Below, piece by piece: positions 32,690 to 40,914 of a stretch of DNA of 64,000 nucleotides. Every line of letters begins with the position of its first letter. Position 1 is the stretch's first letter. The notes under the pieces were generated by a model. It was not told the origin of the DNA, did not search any database, and was given only the letters and a program-made list of their open reading frames with translations. A program made the position numbers and the translations under genes. This stretch comes from Thermoproteota archaeon (GTDB lineage: Archaea > Korarchaeota > Korarchaeia > Korarchaeales > Korarchaeaceae): assembly GCA_027491395.1 (NCBI GenBank), contig JAOZFI010000036.1, positions 94,772-158,771 of the forward strand, given 5' to 3'.

Positions 32690-33196
32690 ATGGCGAGGAT
32701 AGCCATACTAGTGCACGACAGGGTGGAGGATGACGAGTTTACCTTCCCACTCTATTACTTCAAGTGGAGAGGTCACGAGGTGGTAGTGGCATCTCCGCTG
32801 GACGAGTTCGGAAGCAAGCATGGCTGCAGGAAGTGGAAGCCTGATGTGAAGACATCGGACCTGAGGGCCAACAATTTCGATGCTTGCATAATCCCGGGAG
32901 GCTACAGCCCCGACAAGCTCAGGCTCGACGATCACACGCTGATGTTCGTTAGGGAGATGCTCAAGGCGGGGAAGATCGTCGCTGCTATATGCCACGGTCC
33001 TCAAGTGCTCATCTCGGCCAAGATCGTGAGAGGGAGGAAACTGACCTCGGCTAGGCAGGTCAGAGACGACTTGGTGAACGCTGGCGCCGAGTGGGTGGAT
33101 GAACCGGTAGTTGTTGATGGGAACTTGATCACTTCCAGATATCCTATCGACCTGCCGGGCTTTGTTGAGGCTATAGAGAGGGCCCTAACCCGCTAG
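32690..33196 (+). CDS. PfpI/DJ-1 family protease or glyoxalase/deglycase
   Basis: 168 residues. The nucleophile elbow AICHGPQ holds Cys101 with His102, and Glu in VEDDEFTFP (about residue 13-15) completes the expected site. It matches Pyrococcus PfpI-type proteins (intracellular protease I), which are also described as deglycases acting on glycated products. GGTGAT precedes ATG 32690; two earlier starts (GTG 32681, ATG 32684) are possible. Its stop overlaps the convergent tsr3 gene by 12 bp. Confidence 0.9.
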   Translation: MARIAILVHDRVEDDEFTFPLYYFKWRGHEVVVASPLDEFGSKHGCRKWKPDVKTSDLRANNFDACIIPGGYSPDKLRLDDHTLMFVREMLKAGKIVAAICHGPQVLISAKIVRGRKLTSARQVRDDLVNAGAEWVDEPVVVDGNLITSRYPIDLPGFVEAIERALTR

Positions 33197-33700
33197 CTCC
33201 TTCCTAAACCTGTCGTCCAAGGCTCTCACATCCTCCTCATTATTTTCCCCGCGAGAGTATGCCTCTAGCCTCTCATAGTTCAGGAAAATGAACTCAGGAC
33301 CCCATTTAAACGGATCGAGTAACTCTAAGGCCTGCTCCTTGCAGCCCAGTATGTAGAGACCCGCGGCTAAGGCTTCCACCGTGGATAATTTCTCAGGCAC
33401 CCCGTAATTTATGGGGTTAGCTGCTACTAGGAAGGGCAGCCTCCTCTGCTTCCCATGAGGCCATCTAACTGACTCTACCTTACGCCAAGAGGCGTCCACA
33501 GCTACTATGCCCCTAGTCCCCTCCTTGTCAGCGGGCGATAGGAACCTATGGGCGAGCGGGTTCAGTACAACTAAGAAAGATCCTCTACTAGGTCTGTACC
33601 TCTCGGCAAGCCCCAGCCTAAGGAGCTTCGAGCCTGTTGCCTTCTTGGGGTCGTCTTGATGGAGCCTGAGGACTATTACTTTGATCCTCTTGGGGCTCAC
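33185..33700 (-). CDS. tsr3: Tsr3, 18S/16S rRNA aminocarboxypropyltransferase
   Basis: 171 residues. Adds the 3-amino-3-carboxypropyl group from SAM onto a hypermodified pyrimidine in the small-subunit rRNA. Recognisable are HQDDPKKATGSKLLRLGLA, LNPLAHRFLSPADK, VAVDASW and ANPINYGVP, which belong to the SPOUT-like Tsr3 fold (DUF367). It overlaps the Lrp-domain gene by 4 bp (ATGA), so the two are co-translated. Confidence 0.9.
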   Translation of the reverse strand: MSPKRIKVIVLRLHQDDPKKATGSKLLRLGLAERYRPSRGSFLVVLNPLAHRFLSPADKEGTRGIVAVDASWRKVESVRWPHGKQRRLPFLVAANPINYGVPEKLSTVEALAAGLYILGCKEQALELLDPFKWGPEFIFLNYERLEAYSRGENNEEDVRALDDRFRKELAG

Positions 33701-33939
33701 TTCAGCTTCTCCAGTACGATGAACGTAACAGTGTTCTCCACACCCTCCTGACTCCTCAGGCTCTCTATTATCCTAGCTAGCTCGAAAGTGTTAGCTGCCT
33801 CCACTCTCAGGAGGAAATCAAACTCGCCTGTAACATAGAAGACCTCCTTGACCTTCTCGTTCTCTGGGAATACCTTCTTCAGATCGGTCGTGCTAGAAGG
33901 CTTTACGCTTATAGCTATAAACGCCTCCAACATACCCAT
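33697..33939 (-). CDS. Stand-alone Lrp/AsnC ligand-binding (RAM) domain
   Basis: 80 residues from ATG 33939 with no DNA-binding domain: AFIAISVKPSSTTDL, then VTGEFDFLLRVEA and TVTFIVLEKLK. This is the amino-acid-binding alpha/beta domain of Lrp-family regulators by itself, which assembles into octamers. The track frame begins at 34002, but those extra 21 codons cover the TATA-like AGTTTATTTAG (about 33980-33990). An operon with tsr3 follows. Ligand unknown. Confidence 0.82.
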   Translation of the reverse strand: MGMLEAFIAISVKPSSTTDLKKVFPENEKVKEVFYVTGEFDFLLRVEAANTFELARIIESLRSQEGVENTVTFIVLEKLK

Positions 33940-34004
33940 CCCAGATCCCTCTTTTCCCCCTTCTGGATTAGTGCATAGGCTCCTAAATAAACTATACTTC
34001 ACTT

Positions 34005-34070
34005 GCCTCCGGATGCGCGGGAGGCGAGGCGTGTACCTCGCGGCTGCAGATTGAACTTTTTAAGTCAACC
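34005..34070. ncRNA. Candidate hairpin RNA or structured leader
   Basis: Two GC-rich hairpins in tandem: GCCTCC pairing with GGAGGC (about 34005-34025), then GCGAGG/CCTCGC with loop CGTGTA (about 34024-34041), followed by CTTTTTAAG. A symmetric AT-rich box at about 33983-33995 could start transcription rightward near 34010. The intergenic gap of 240 bp otherwise holds nothing I can name. It may be a terminator-like element; function unknown. Confidence 0.25.
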
Positions 34071-34185
34071 CATCGCGGTACTGGCAGCTGATAGTGCCTC
34101 CGACTTGTTTTCGTCATATGTCGTTTCGAATTTCTACAATAATCGCTTATATAGAGGAGCCGTTCAGAACAGGTAAGGTGAGAGA

Positions 34186-34386
34186 ATGAGCCAGCAGGTA
34201 TCTCTGCAGGTTGACAAGGAACTCATCGATGCCATCGATGCCCTCGTGTCGGAAGGTATGTTTAAGAGCAGATCCGAGGCCATTAAGGCGGCCCTTATGG
34301 GATTCATAAGGACGAAGAATGCCGAGAGAGTGAGAGCGGTGTATGAGGAGTTCATATCAGAAGCTGTATCCCACTTCAGAAGGTGA
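34186..34386 (+). CDS. Ribbon-helix-helix (CopG-type) DNA-binding protein
   Basis: 66 residues: a beta-strand (QQVSLQVDKELIDAIDALV) followed by two helices with MFKSRSEAIKAAL, the hallmark of ribbon-helix-helix regulators, which bind DNA as dimers. The C-terminal 20 residues extend the second helix. GGTGAG precedes the ATG and CTTATATAG (34147-34155) is its promoter. No toxin-like partner is adjacent, so a general regulator rather than an antitoxin is more likely. Confidence 0.85.
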   Translation: MSQQVSLQVDKELIDAIDALVSEGMFKSRSEAIKAALMGFIRTKNAERVRAVYEEFISEAVSHFRR

Positions 34387-34487
34387 TTTTTGAACTGAAA
34401 CCTTAATCATCATCTATATTAACGATTATCCTGATGCTTCCTCGCTGTTTTTATATCCCATCTCCTCATTAGGGGAGGGTTACTGCT

Positions 34488-35135
34488 GTGATCGCCGCCA
34501 AACTGTTTAAAATCCCAGACTACGATCCGAGCAAGCTAATAGAATCACTTTCAAATTGGAGGGAGGAGATAGAGAGTGAAGGGTGGACCCTCCTAACCAC
34601 TTTTGAGTCTCTGGAGTCCTCCGGTGACGAGGTCTCCGGAACCTTGGCTAGGGACAGATTGGTCAGGAGGAGATCTCGGAGGGGTGTCTCACTAACAGTG
34701 GAAACCCAGTATGCCGACTTCCTAACCTTCAAGGTTGAAAGTTCATTCATTATGGTGTTTGGAGGGAGGAAAATGGCTGAATTCGTGGCATTCAAGGTAA
34801 CTGAAGCTCTGAAGAGAGAAGGAGAGTTCGAGCACTGTATAGTCCCGGAGGCAGTCCTAGAATCCCTCAGCGAGGGGGCTAGGGTGGCGCACTTCGAGGA
34901 CCTCAGAGGATTGGGAATAAGGAAGATAGCTATCTATGGAGAGAATCTCGAGGATCTAGATCTTTATAAGGAGATGAAACGCTTGGGTAAGCTTTCCTAC
35001 ATACAATTCTACTCTCCTGAGCTGGGCGGATCCGTAGGACTGTCCAGAGACTTCTCCATCATAGCCTACGGGGCAGTGGATAGGGGGTCTCTGGTGGAGT
35101 ACGCGAGGTCCCTGCTCACCGAGGTTGTCTGCTGA
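34488..35135 (+). CDS. Unidentified alpha/beta protein (215 aa)
   Basis: Not recognised. No signal peptide, membrane span or cofactor motif is visible. It mixes strands and helices, and a Ser/Arg-rich patch lies at about 52-70 (RDRLVRRRSRRG), possibly nucleic-acid or phosphate binding. GTG 34488 follows GGGGAGGG by 7 nt, and a TTTTTATATC box near 34448-34457 lies upstream. It converges on nurA, 5 bp apart. Confidence 0.6.
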   Translation: MIAAKLFKIPDYDPSKLIESLSNWREEIESEGWTLLTTFESLESSGDEVSGTLARDRLVRRRSRRGVSLTVETQYADFLTFKVESSFIMVFGGRKMAEFVAFKVTEALKREGEFEHCIVPEAVLESLSEGARVAHFEDLRGLGIRKIAIYGENLEDLDLYKEMKRLGKLSYIQFYSPELGGSVGLSRDFSIIAYGAVDRGSLVEYARSLLTEVVC

Positions 35136-35140
35136 CAGCA

Positions 35141-36325
35141 TTACTCCCTCCTGTAAAACAGATAGAGCTTCTGAACGTTCTGCAAGGACACTAGATCCGC
35201 TCTTCTACCCCTGAACTTCAACCTGCTTAGTCCCTCAGATTCGGAGGCCACCCTCAGGGCATCCAGCATGACCATCTCCGGTCTGATGGACTTGGCGTGC
35301 TCTATACAGGCGGTATCAGCTAGGTTAATGAAATCCGGATAAGACGGACCTCGGGTGCTATCAGCGGAGAAGGAGGAGAACTCCCACATGTCCATGTTGA
35401 ACCCAGTCAGCTTGACCACCGGAGCGCCGCTGGCCCTCGGCCTGTAAAACGACACCTCCACCTCGTTGAATAGGGGGAAGTCCTCTAACCTCTTATTCAT
35501 CCTCTTTATATACTTCTCCTTTCCTCTAACCATGGAAGAGAAGTAGGAGACAATGAACCTCATACCATCGAACTCCTCCCCGTACTTCCCAGCGGAGAGG
35601 AACTCTCCTGGGTCGAGCATGAGCCAGGCCAAGACGGGATCAGATAGCAGGTCCCAGGCCACACCTTGAGGTACCCCTTCGGGCCGAGAGTTCACTATCT
35701 CGAAGAGCTCCTTCCCCAAATACCTGTAGGCGATGAGGGACGTGCTTATCCTCTTCACGAGTCCCACCAAACCCCTATCTTTCTTTTCAGCTAGTTCCAA
35801 CACCTCGTGAGATAGGCTAGTTATCCCAGTACGCCTCCTCAGTTCAAGCACGGCATCCGCTGGTGGGAGGTCGCCATCCCTCACCACCACATCGTAATCA
35901 TCCCTATGGATCAGGATATCCCTAATCAGAAGCAGTTCCTCTTTTTTCGCCCTCACTGAGATTATAGCATCGCTGGGATCCTCATCCTCGTCCCTCAGAC
36001 CACTCCTCACAGGTTTCAATCGGAATACGGGACGTGAAGGCTTAGGGTAGGTCACGGCAGCGAGTAGGATGAACCCCGCCCTCAATCCTCTCAGTGAGAG
36101 GGTTGGTGAGAAGGTGGAATCTACGGCGATGACCTCGTACTCCTTGTGGGACTCGCTCAACTCGCGGACATCTCTCCTGACGATGGATGCGAGCCTCTCG
36201 TACACGGGCAGTAGGTATTCCCAAGCCTTTCTCATACTGCCAGCAATTTTCCTAGCCCTCTCCAACGCTACAGAATACACATCCGGATCTAGGAGATCCT
36301 CACCCCATTCTTCCCTCTCATCCAT
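35141..36325 (-). CDS. nurA: NurA 5'-3' nuclease
   Basis: 394 residues. NurA digests DNA ends together with the HerA pump to make 3' tails for homologous recombination. The RNase H-like metal sites appear as Asp69 (AVDST) and Asp150/Asp152 (RDGDL), with a conserved late Asp in the FSADSTRGPSYP segment. ATG 36325 follows CGGTGAG and overlaps the herA stop by 8 bp; an upstream GTG at 36334 is also possible. Mre11 and Rad50, often in the same operon, are not in the window. Confidence 0.92.
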   Translation of the reverse strand: MDEREEWGEDLLDPDVYSVALERARKIAGSMRKAWEYLLPVYERLASIVRRDVRELSESHKEYEVIAVDSTFSPTLSLRGLRAGFILLAAVTYPKPSRPVFRLKPVRSGLRDEDEDPSDAIISVRAKKEELLLIRDILIHRDDYDVVVRDGDLPPADAVLELRRRTGITSLSHEVLELAEKKDRGLVGLVKRISTSLIAYRYLGKELFEIVNSRPEGVPQGVAWDLLSDPVLAWLMLDPGEFLSAGKYGEEFDGMRFIVSYFSSMVRGKEKYIKRMNKRLEDFPLFNEVEVSFYRPRASGAPVVKLTGFNMDMWEFSSFSADSTRGPSYPDFINLADTACIEHAKSIRPEMVMLDALRVASESEGLSRLKFRGRRADLVSLQNVQKLYLFYRRE

Positions 36326-37739
36326 GGTACTCACCGAACGTGTGCACCAGTATCGGCCTCCTGAACGGGGACAGTAGACCTGTAACGTAAAAGTCCCCTG
36401 TTCCTAGTACCCCGATGTCTATGCTTCCCAGACTGACAACCTTACCTATGTCCTCGAGGTCGCTGGACGACTGCAGGGAGCTGAATACTACGCTGTTTAT
36501 GTTCGCCCTGATGTTCATGTCTAGGTCGGATACCCACCTCTGGCTCACGAGTATCAGCCCGATCCCCCATTTTCTTCCCCTCCTCGCCACATCCGAGAGG
36601 GCCTCTGTGGGCGGCTGTCCTCTAGCGTAAACTTGAGCTTCGTCGACCACTATAGCGACATCCAACCTCTCACCGCTCCGTTCTGCCCTCGCCATGAGCC
36701 CTGAAACCACACCCCTCATTATGCCGTACCTGATGGGCAGGGTCTCCGAGCTTATGTCTAGGACCGTGAGATCCCTGTTGAGGATCAGATCCACCAGATC
36801 ATCTATACCGTACTTCCTCCCGTTGAACGATCCCAAGCTGACTCCTGACTTGACGAGCCTGAAAAGGGACTTGGCAACTGTGTGCTCCCTCCTCTTGAGG
36901 TACCCCATGACGAGCCTTAAGATCGCTATGAAGGATTCGTCTTCCCACCTGACTCCCATAGGGCTCTTATCTCTCAACCCTAGGATGGTCGACATGTCAA
37001 ACTGCCCGTTCCCGAAGCCAAGTGACTCCATGAATTCCCTAGCTTTCCCGACGTCGCCCTCGCTGTACAGGTAGGCGTAGAGGGCCACCTCAACATCATC
37101 CAAGTACTCCTTCCCCAGCACCTTGTTAGCCATCACCTCGGCTAGAGAGAGCATGTCCGGGAACACGTCCGCGTCGGGTATGGTCTCCTCCCTGAAGAAG
37201 GGAGCGTAGTCAGCGCCGGTGTGATCGAATATCACGACCCTCTTACCTATCTTCACTAGCTCCCTCACCAACAGTCTCACTAGATGCGATTTGCCCGATC
37301 CTGTGGAGCCGATTACGGCTATGTGGTAATCGACAGCCTTGGGATCTAGCGGGAGGGGCCATCCGGAGGAGGGGTGCTCTCCGATGAATATCGGATCTTC
37401 AATGAACTTCAGATTCTCCAGATCCCCCCTCTCCACTTTGTAGATGGGTGTGCCAGTTGGAGTAGCCGCCAGAACCCTGGGATCGAATCTGCCACTCATG
37501 AGGGACCCGTACAGCTCCACGCTGGCGTTCAGATACTCGTAAGCCCGGACTGCCTCCACGTTCGTGGGAGTGAATGGCGAGTAGGGGGACATGGTGGGAT
37601 TAGCATAGGATACACTCCGAACCACACCAAGGAGCCTGTCGCCCACCAACACCAAGTCGTTAATCAGGACCTCCTCCTCAAGTCTCACTGTGACCCACTT
37701 GGTGGAGGTCCTACCGACAACGAATCCGACTTCCCTCAT
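36318..37739 (-). CDS. herA: HerA hexameric DNA translocase
   Basis: 473 residues: an N-terminal HAS-barrel domain (about 1-130), then a RecA-fold ATPase with Walker A GSTGSGKS (144-151), Walker B IVVDEAQ and late sensor-like RRGRKWGIGLILVSQR. It pumps DNA into the NurA nuclease, bidirectionally in known members. Its start has a TATA-like TTTTTATC about 30 nt upstream. Overlap with nurA shows a two-gene operon. Confidence 0.94.
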   Translation of the reverse strand: MREVGFVVGRTSTKWVTVRLEEEVLINDLVLVGDRLLGVVRSVSYANPTMSPYSPFTPTNVEAVRAYEYLNASVELYGSLMSGRFDPRVLAATPTGTPIYKVERGDLENLKFIEDPIFIGEHPSSGWPLPLDPKAVDYHIAVIGSTGSGKSHLVRLLVRELVKIGKRVVIFDHTGADYAPFFREETIPDADVFPDMLSLAEVMANKVLGKEYLDDVEVALYAYLYSEGDVGKAREFMESLGFGNGQFDMSTILGLRDKSPMGVRWEDESFIAILRLVMGYLKRREHTVAKSLFRLVKSGVSLGSFNGRKYGIDDLVDLILNRDLTVLDISSETLPIRYGIMRGVVSGLMARAERSGERLDVAIVVDEAQVYARGQPPTEALSDVARRGRKWGIGLILVSQRWVSDLDMNIRANINSVVFSSLQSSSDLEDIGKVVSLGSIDIGVLGTGDFYVTGLLSPFRRPILVHTFGEYHG

Positions 37740-37848
37740 TTGAGGGAAGCCTAGGCCTAGCGCGATAAAAATCTATGGACGTTCGCTTGGGGGAGCTCTA
37801 TCCGACACATATTTATGCATGGGAGAGATACTGGGAGCGGTGTACTTA

Positions 37849-38907
37849 ATGGACATAGAAAGGGAGCTTAAGGAGAACAGGAAGATCGTTGACTCCCTCA
37901 TTGAGGGAAGGTTTCCTAAGAACATCGACGTCGAGTACCTGACATGGTTAGCTGGTGAGGCCCCCTACTCCTACGACCCTGATGTTATCCAGAAGACCAT
38001 ATTCGAGCCCATGTGGGATCTCCTCTCCAGAGGTGGCAAAAGGTGGAGGCCTTGGCTCTTCATCATACTGGCCAAGAACCTCAAAGTCGACTTAGAGAAG
38101 TATCAAGAGCTGGCAATCATAGTGGAACTCTTACACAACGGCTCTCTTATCGCCGACGATATAGAAGATGGAGCCGAGGTCAGGAGGGGCGATAAAGCAA
38201 TTCACGTCAAGTATGGCCTCGATATAGCCGTAAACTTGTCCTCAGCCATGTATTTCATGCCCCTACGTATTCTCATGGAGATGGATGTGGACGACTCGAC
38301 CTTCAGGAGGTTGATCAACGCCTACTTGGAGGACATGATAAGGATACACTTGGGCCAAGCGACCGACATTGGGTGGCATCGTGGGCTCAAGGATCCGGAG
38401 GAGATAACCGTCGACCACTACCTCCAGATGTGCGCCAACAAAACCGGGGTACTCCCTAGGCTCGCAGCCAGGTTCGCGGCCATAGCTGCAGGCCTCAACG
38501 AGGAAGAGGAGAGGAGACTGGGGAGATTCGCTGAAACCATAGGCGTAGCCTTCCAGATACAGGACGACATAATGAATGTAACCGGCGCCGAGAAGCTGGG
38601 CAAGGCCTTCGGCGAGGACATAACCGAGGGTAAGGTAACCCTCATGGTCATACACGCTCTCTCAAAGGCGAGCGAAGAGGATAAGAAGAGGCTGAAACAC
38701 ATCCTTTCCCTACATACTAGGGATGGGGCTCTCATAGAGGAGGCTATATCCATCCTAAGGAAATACGGGTCGATTGAGTACGCTAAGGAGTTCGCGAGGA
38801 ACATGATAAGAGAATCGTGGTCCAGTGTGGAAGGGCTCCTCCCCGACAATGAGTACAAGGAGAAGTTAAGGGATCTCGCCAACTTCTTGGTTGAAAGAGA
38901 GTTTTGA
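37849..38907 (+). CDS. Prenyl diphosphate synthase (short-chain/GGPP type)
   Basis: 352 residues. Joins isopentenyl units to build geranylgeranyl or longer diphosphates for archaeal lipids and quinones. The first Asp-rich motif is DDIED (with RRGDKAIH after it), and the second is QDDIMN, where the last Asp of DDxxD is Asn. The large hydrophobic residue two before the first motif (LIAD) fits a GGPP product. ATG 37849 has GGGAGCGGTG 6-16 nt upstream; the frame also extends to 37819, but that part covers the TATA-like ATATTTATG. Confidence 0.88.
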   Translation: MDIERELKENRKIVDSLIEGRFPKNIDVEYLTWLAGEAPYSYDPDVIQKTIFEPMWDLLSRGGKRWRPWLFIILAKNLKVDLEKYQELAIIVELLHNGSLIADDIEDGAEVRRGDKAIHVKYGLDIAVNLSSAMYFMPLRILMEMDVDDSTFRRLINAYLEDMIRIHLGQATDIGWHRGLKDPEEITVDHYLQMCANKTGVLPRLAARFAAIAAGLNEEEERRLGRFAETIGVAFQIQDDIMNVTGAEKLGKAFGEDITEGKVTLMVIHALSKASEEDKKRLKHILSLHTRDGALIEEAISILRKYGSIEYAKEFARNMIRESWSSVEGLLPDNEYKEKLRDLANFLVEREF

Positions 38908-38910
38908 TCA

Positions 38911-40182
38911 TTATTGAATGAGGAGGCTCCTCCTCACTTCATGTTCCAGCTTCTTGGTCTTTATTACGGATGCTAACATTACCAATAAGGCCGATATCCC
39001 GTAGAGGATGACCAGTCCGGTATAGCCCGCTACGAAACCGCCCAAGAGAGCACCAATTGACCAGCCGAGCGATCTCACGAAGTTCACCTGTCCGAGGTAT
39101 TCCAGTGAGACCCTTAAGCCCCTCCTAGATATTGAGACCATGATGAAGGACCATGTTGCCCCATCGAGAATCATGAACGCTATGAAGTACTGGAGCGGGG
39201 AGAATATCCCGAGTAGAACGGTTGGTACGCTGAAGAGCATGACCGACCTAGCGAGGAGCGAGAGATTCAAGTTCCTTATCTCGTCTCCCCTCCCTGCCCT
39301 CTTGTAGAGTGTACTGGAGACAAGAGAGCTCAGGGCCGACAGCAGGTAGATGTGGGAGTTATTAAGGCCTAAGGCCTTCTGGACTCCAACAAGCTGCGGA
39401 TAGGCCAGTCCCAGACCTATGAAAGCCAAGAAAACCTTCAGGCTGAAGGGCACTCCTACCTTGGGCAGGCTCAGCAGTATATAGGCCGGCTTCTGGAATA
39501 GGGTCCCCCTAGCAACCCTAGACATGAGGGCCATTGTCCATTCTAAGGCCTCCTCCTCCGCGCGGTGAACTGCTTCGATGCCCTCCTCTATTATGGGGAG
39601 GAGGCCTATCTCCTCCTCGTAGGCCTTCCTCAATATGCTCAGGACAGGTATCCTCAGGGAGGCAACGATGAGTGGTATCAGGAGGAGGTCTATCAGGACG
39701 CTCAGCAGGGCCAGCCCCTCTATACTCGTCAATTGGAGGATGAAAGCCCCTAGGAAAAGTCCAGCAAGCCAGGCCCATCCGGATACGGATTCGTACGATG
39801 AAGAGGCCTCTGATGGATCCTTAAGCTGATCGTAGGCATAGAAGAGTCCCGAGAAGTACGAGATGGGGGAGAGAAAGGCAACCAAGAACGAGGCAAGGAG
39901 AGCAGCATAGACATCTGGATAGCTAACTACCAGTCCAGGCACCACGAGGGAGAGATGTCCTAAGGCTATCCCCGGCACATGCCTGTCCTTCGGTGCCAAA
40001 GCCTTGGTCCAAGCGAGGTTACCTATCATGAGTCCTAGGTACATCAGGAAGAAGGAGAGTGAGAGGTGTTCGGGCCCTCCCCCGTATTCTAGGACTGCGA
40101 GCGGTGCCAGCTGATAGAGTATGGAGGAGAGGAGCCTATGGGGGATAGAGGCCGTTTTCCACCTCTCCATTCTTCCTCTCAC
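38911..40182 (-). CDS. Major-facilitator-like membrane transporter (11-12 spans)
   Basis: 423 residues with about eleven or twelve hydrophobic spans in two halves separated by a long cytoplasmic loop (about 185-225), and an Arg/Lys-rich tail, the layout of MFS transporters. Small sugars, drugs or lipids are possible; no specific signature is visible. A GTG start at 40182 or the ATG at 40170 is possible. It overlaps the MscS-like gene by 35-47 bp, so they are co-transcribed. Confidence 0.72.
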   Translation of the reverse strand: MRGRMERWKTASIPHRLLSSILYQLAPLAVLEYGGGPEHLSLSFFLMYLGLMIGNLAWTKALAPKDRHVPGIALGHLSLVVPGLVVSYPDVYAALLASFLVAFLSPISYFSGLFYAYDQLKDPSEASSSYESVSGWAWLAGLFLGAFILQLTSIEGLALLSVLIDLLLIPLIVASLRIPVLSILRKAYEEEIGLLPIIEEGIEAVHRAEEEALEWTMALMSRVARGTLFQKPAYILLSLPKVGVPFSLKVFLAFIGLGLAYPQLVGVQKALGLNNSHIYLLSALSSLVSSTLYKRAGRGDEIRNLNLSLLARSVMLFSVPTVLLGIFSPLQYFIAFMILDGATWSFIMVSISRRGLRVSLEYLGQVNFVRSLGWSIGALLGGFVAGYTGLVILYGISALLVMLASVIKTKKLEHEVRRSLLIQ

Positions 40183-40849
40183 TTTCCTTCCCCAAGATCT
40201 CCCTTAATATTGATTTGATGTAGGGCCTCAACTCGTCCTTGAGCACCAAGCCTAGGGCTATGCCCACCGCCACCCCTATGGAGATGGTGATCGCCGCAAC
40301 AGCTATCACCACAGTCTGGACGAGCAGGCTGACATCTATCCCCACGGTGGAAAGGGCGGCGATTGTGAATACGGCGATGCTCGTGAACTTGAACAGGGAC
40401 CCGAAGAACTCCTTCCCGGCCAAGGTGGAACCAAGTACGTGCTTCTTCACTATACCTCCGACGATAAGCCCGATGAATACGAGGAAGAGACCGGCTAGTA
40501 TCTTTGGTGAGTGTTCTACTAGGGCCCTAGCTGAGTCGGCTAGGACGCCGGAGCCCAGATTCTCGGCAGCGACTCCTATGAATAGGAGGTAGATGTACCA
40601 CTTGACTAGCCCGGCGAGGAGACCGGAAGGACTTATGCCGTACAGCTCGTCCATGAGACCCTTTCTGCGCACCCACTTGTCCAGTCCAAGGAACTTCCTT
40701 AGTAAGCCGCTGATGACTATGCCCACAAGCCTTCCTATCACGTATCCCACTAGAAGAATCACAGCAGCAGATAACAACTTGGGAGCAGTCACTTTGAACA
40801 GCATCCAGAGCTGCTCTAGCGCCACGACTACGTCCTGTAGCCCCTGCAT
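40136..40849 (-). CDS. MscS-like channel-domain membrane protein (PF05552-type)
   Basis: 237 residues with about five spans, including the Gly-rich span VVIAVAAITISIGVAVGIALGLVLKDE, the pore-like repeat seen in conserved TM-helix (MscS-related) proteins. It lacks the large cytoplasmic vestibule of full MscS. The ATG has ATTTATAAAC (about 40880-40889) upstream. Cation passage under membrane tension is inferred. Linked to the MFS gene by overlap. Confidence 0.8.
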   Translation of the reverse strand: MQGLQDVVVALEQLWMLFKVTAPKLLSAAVILLVGYVIGRLVGIVISGLLRKFLGLDKWVRRKGLMDELYGISPSGLLAGLVKWYIYLLFIGVAAENLGSGVLADSARALVEHSPKILAGLFLVFIGLIVGGIVKKHVLGSTLAGKEFFGSLFKFTSIAVFTIAALSTVGIDVSLLVQTVVIAVAAITISIGVAVGIALGLVLKDELRPYIKSILREILGKESERKNGEVENGLYPP

Positions 40850-40914
40850 TCCTACCAGCCGGCAGTCGGCTCAAACCCGTTTATAAATGTTTCTGGTCAA
40901 AAATGAGAGGTTAT

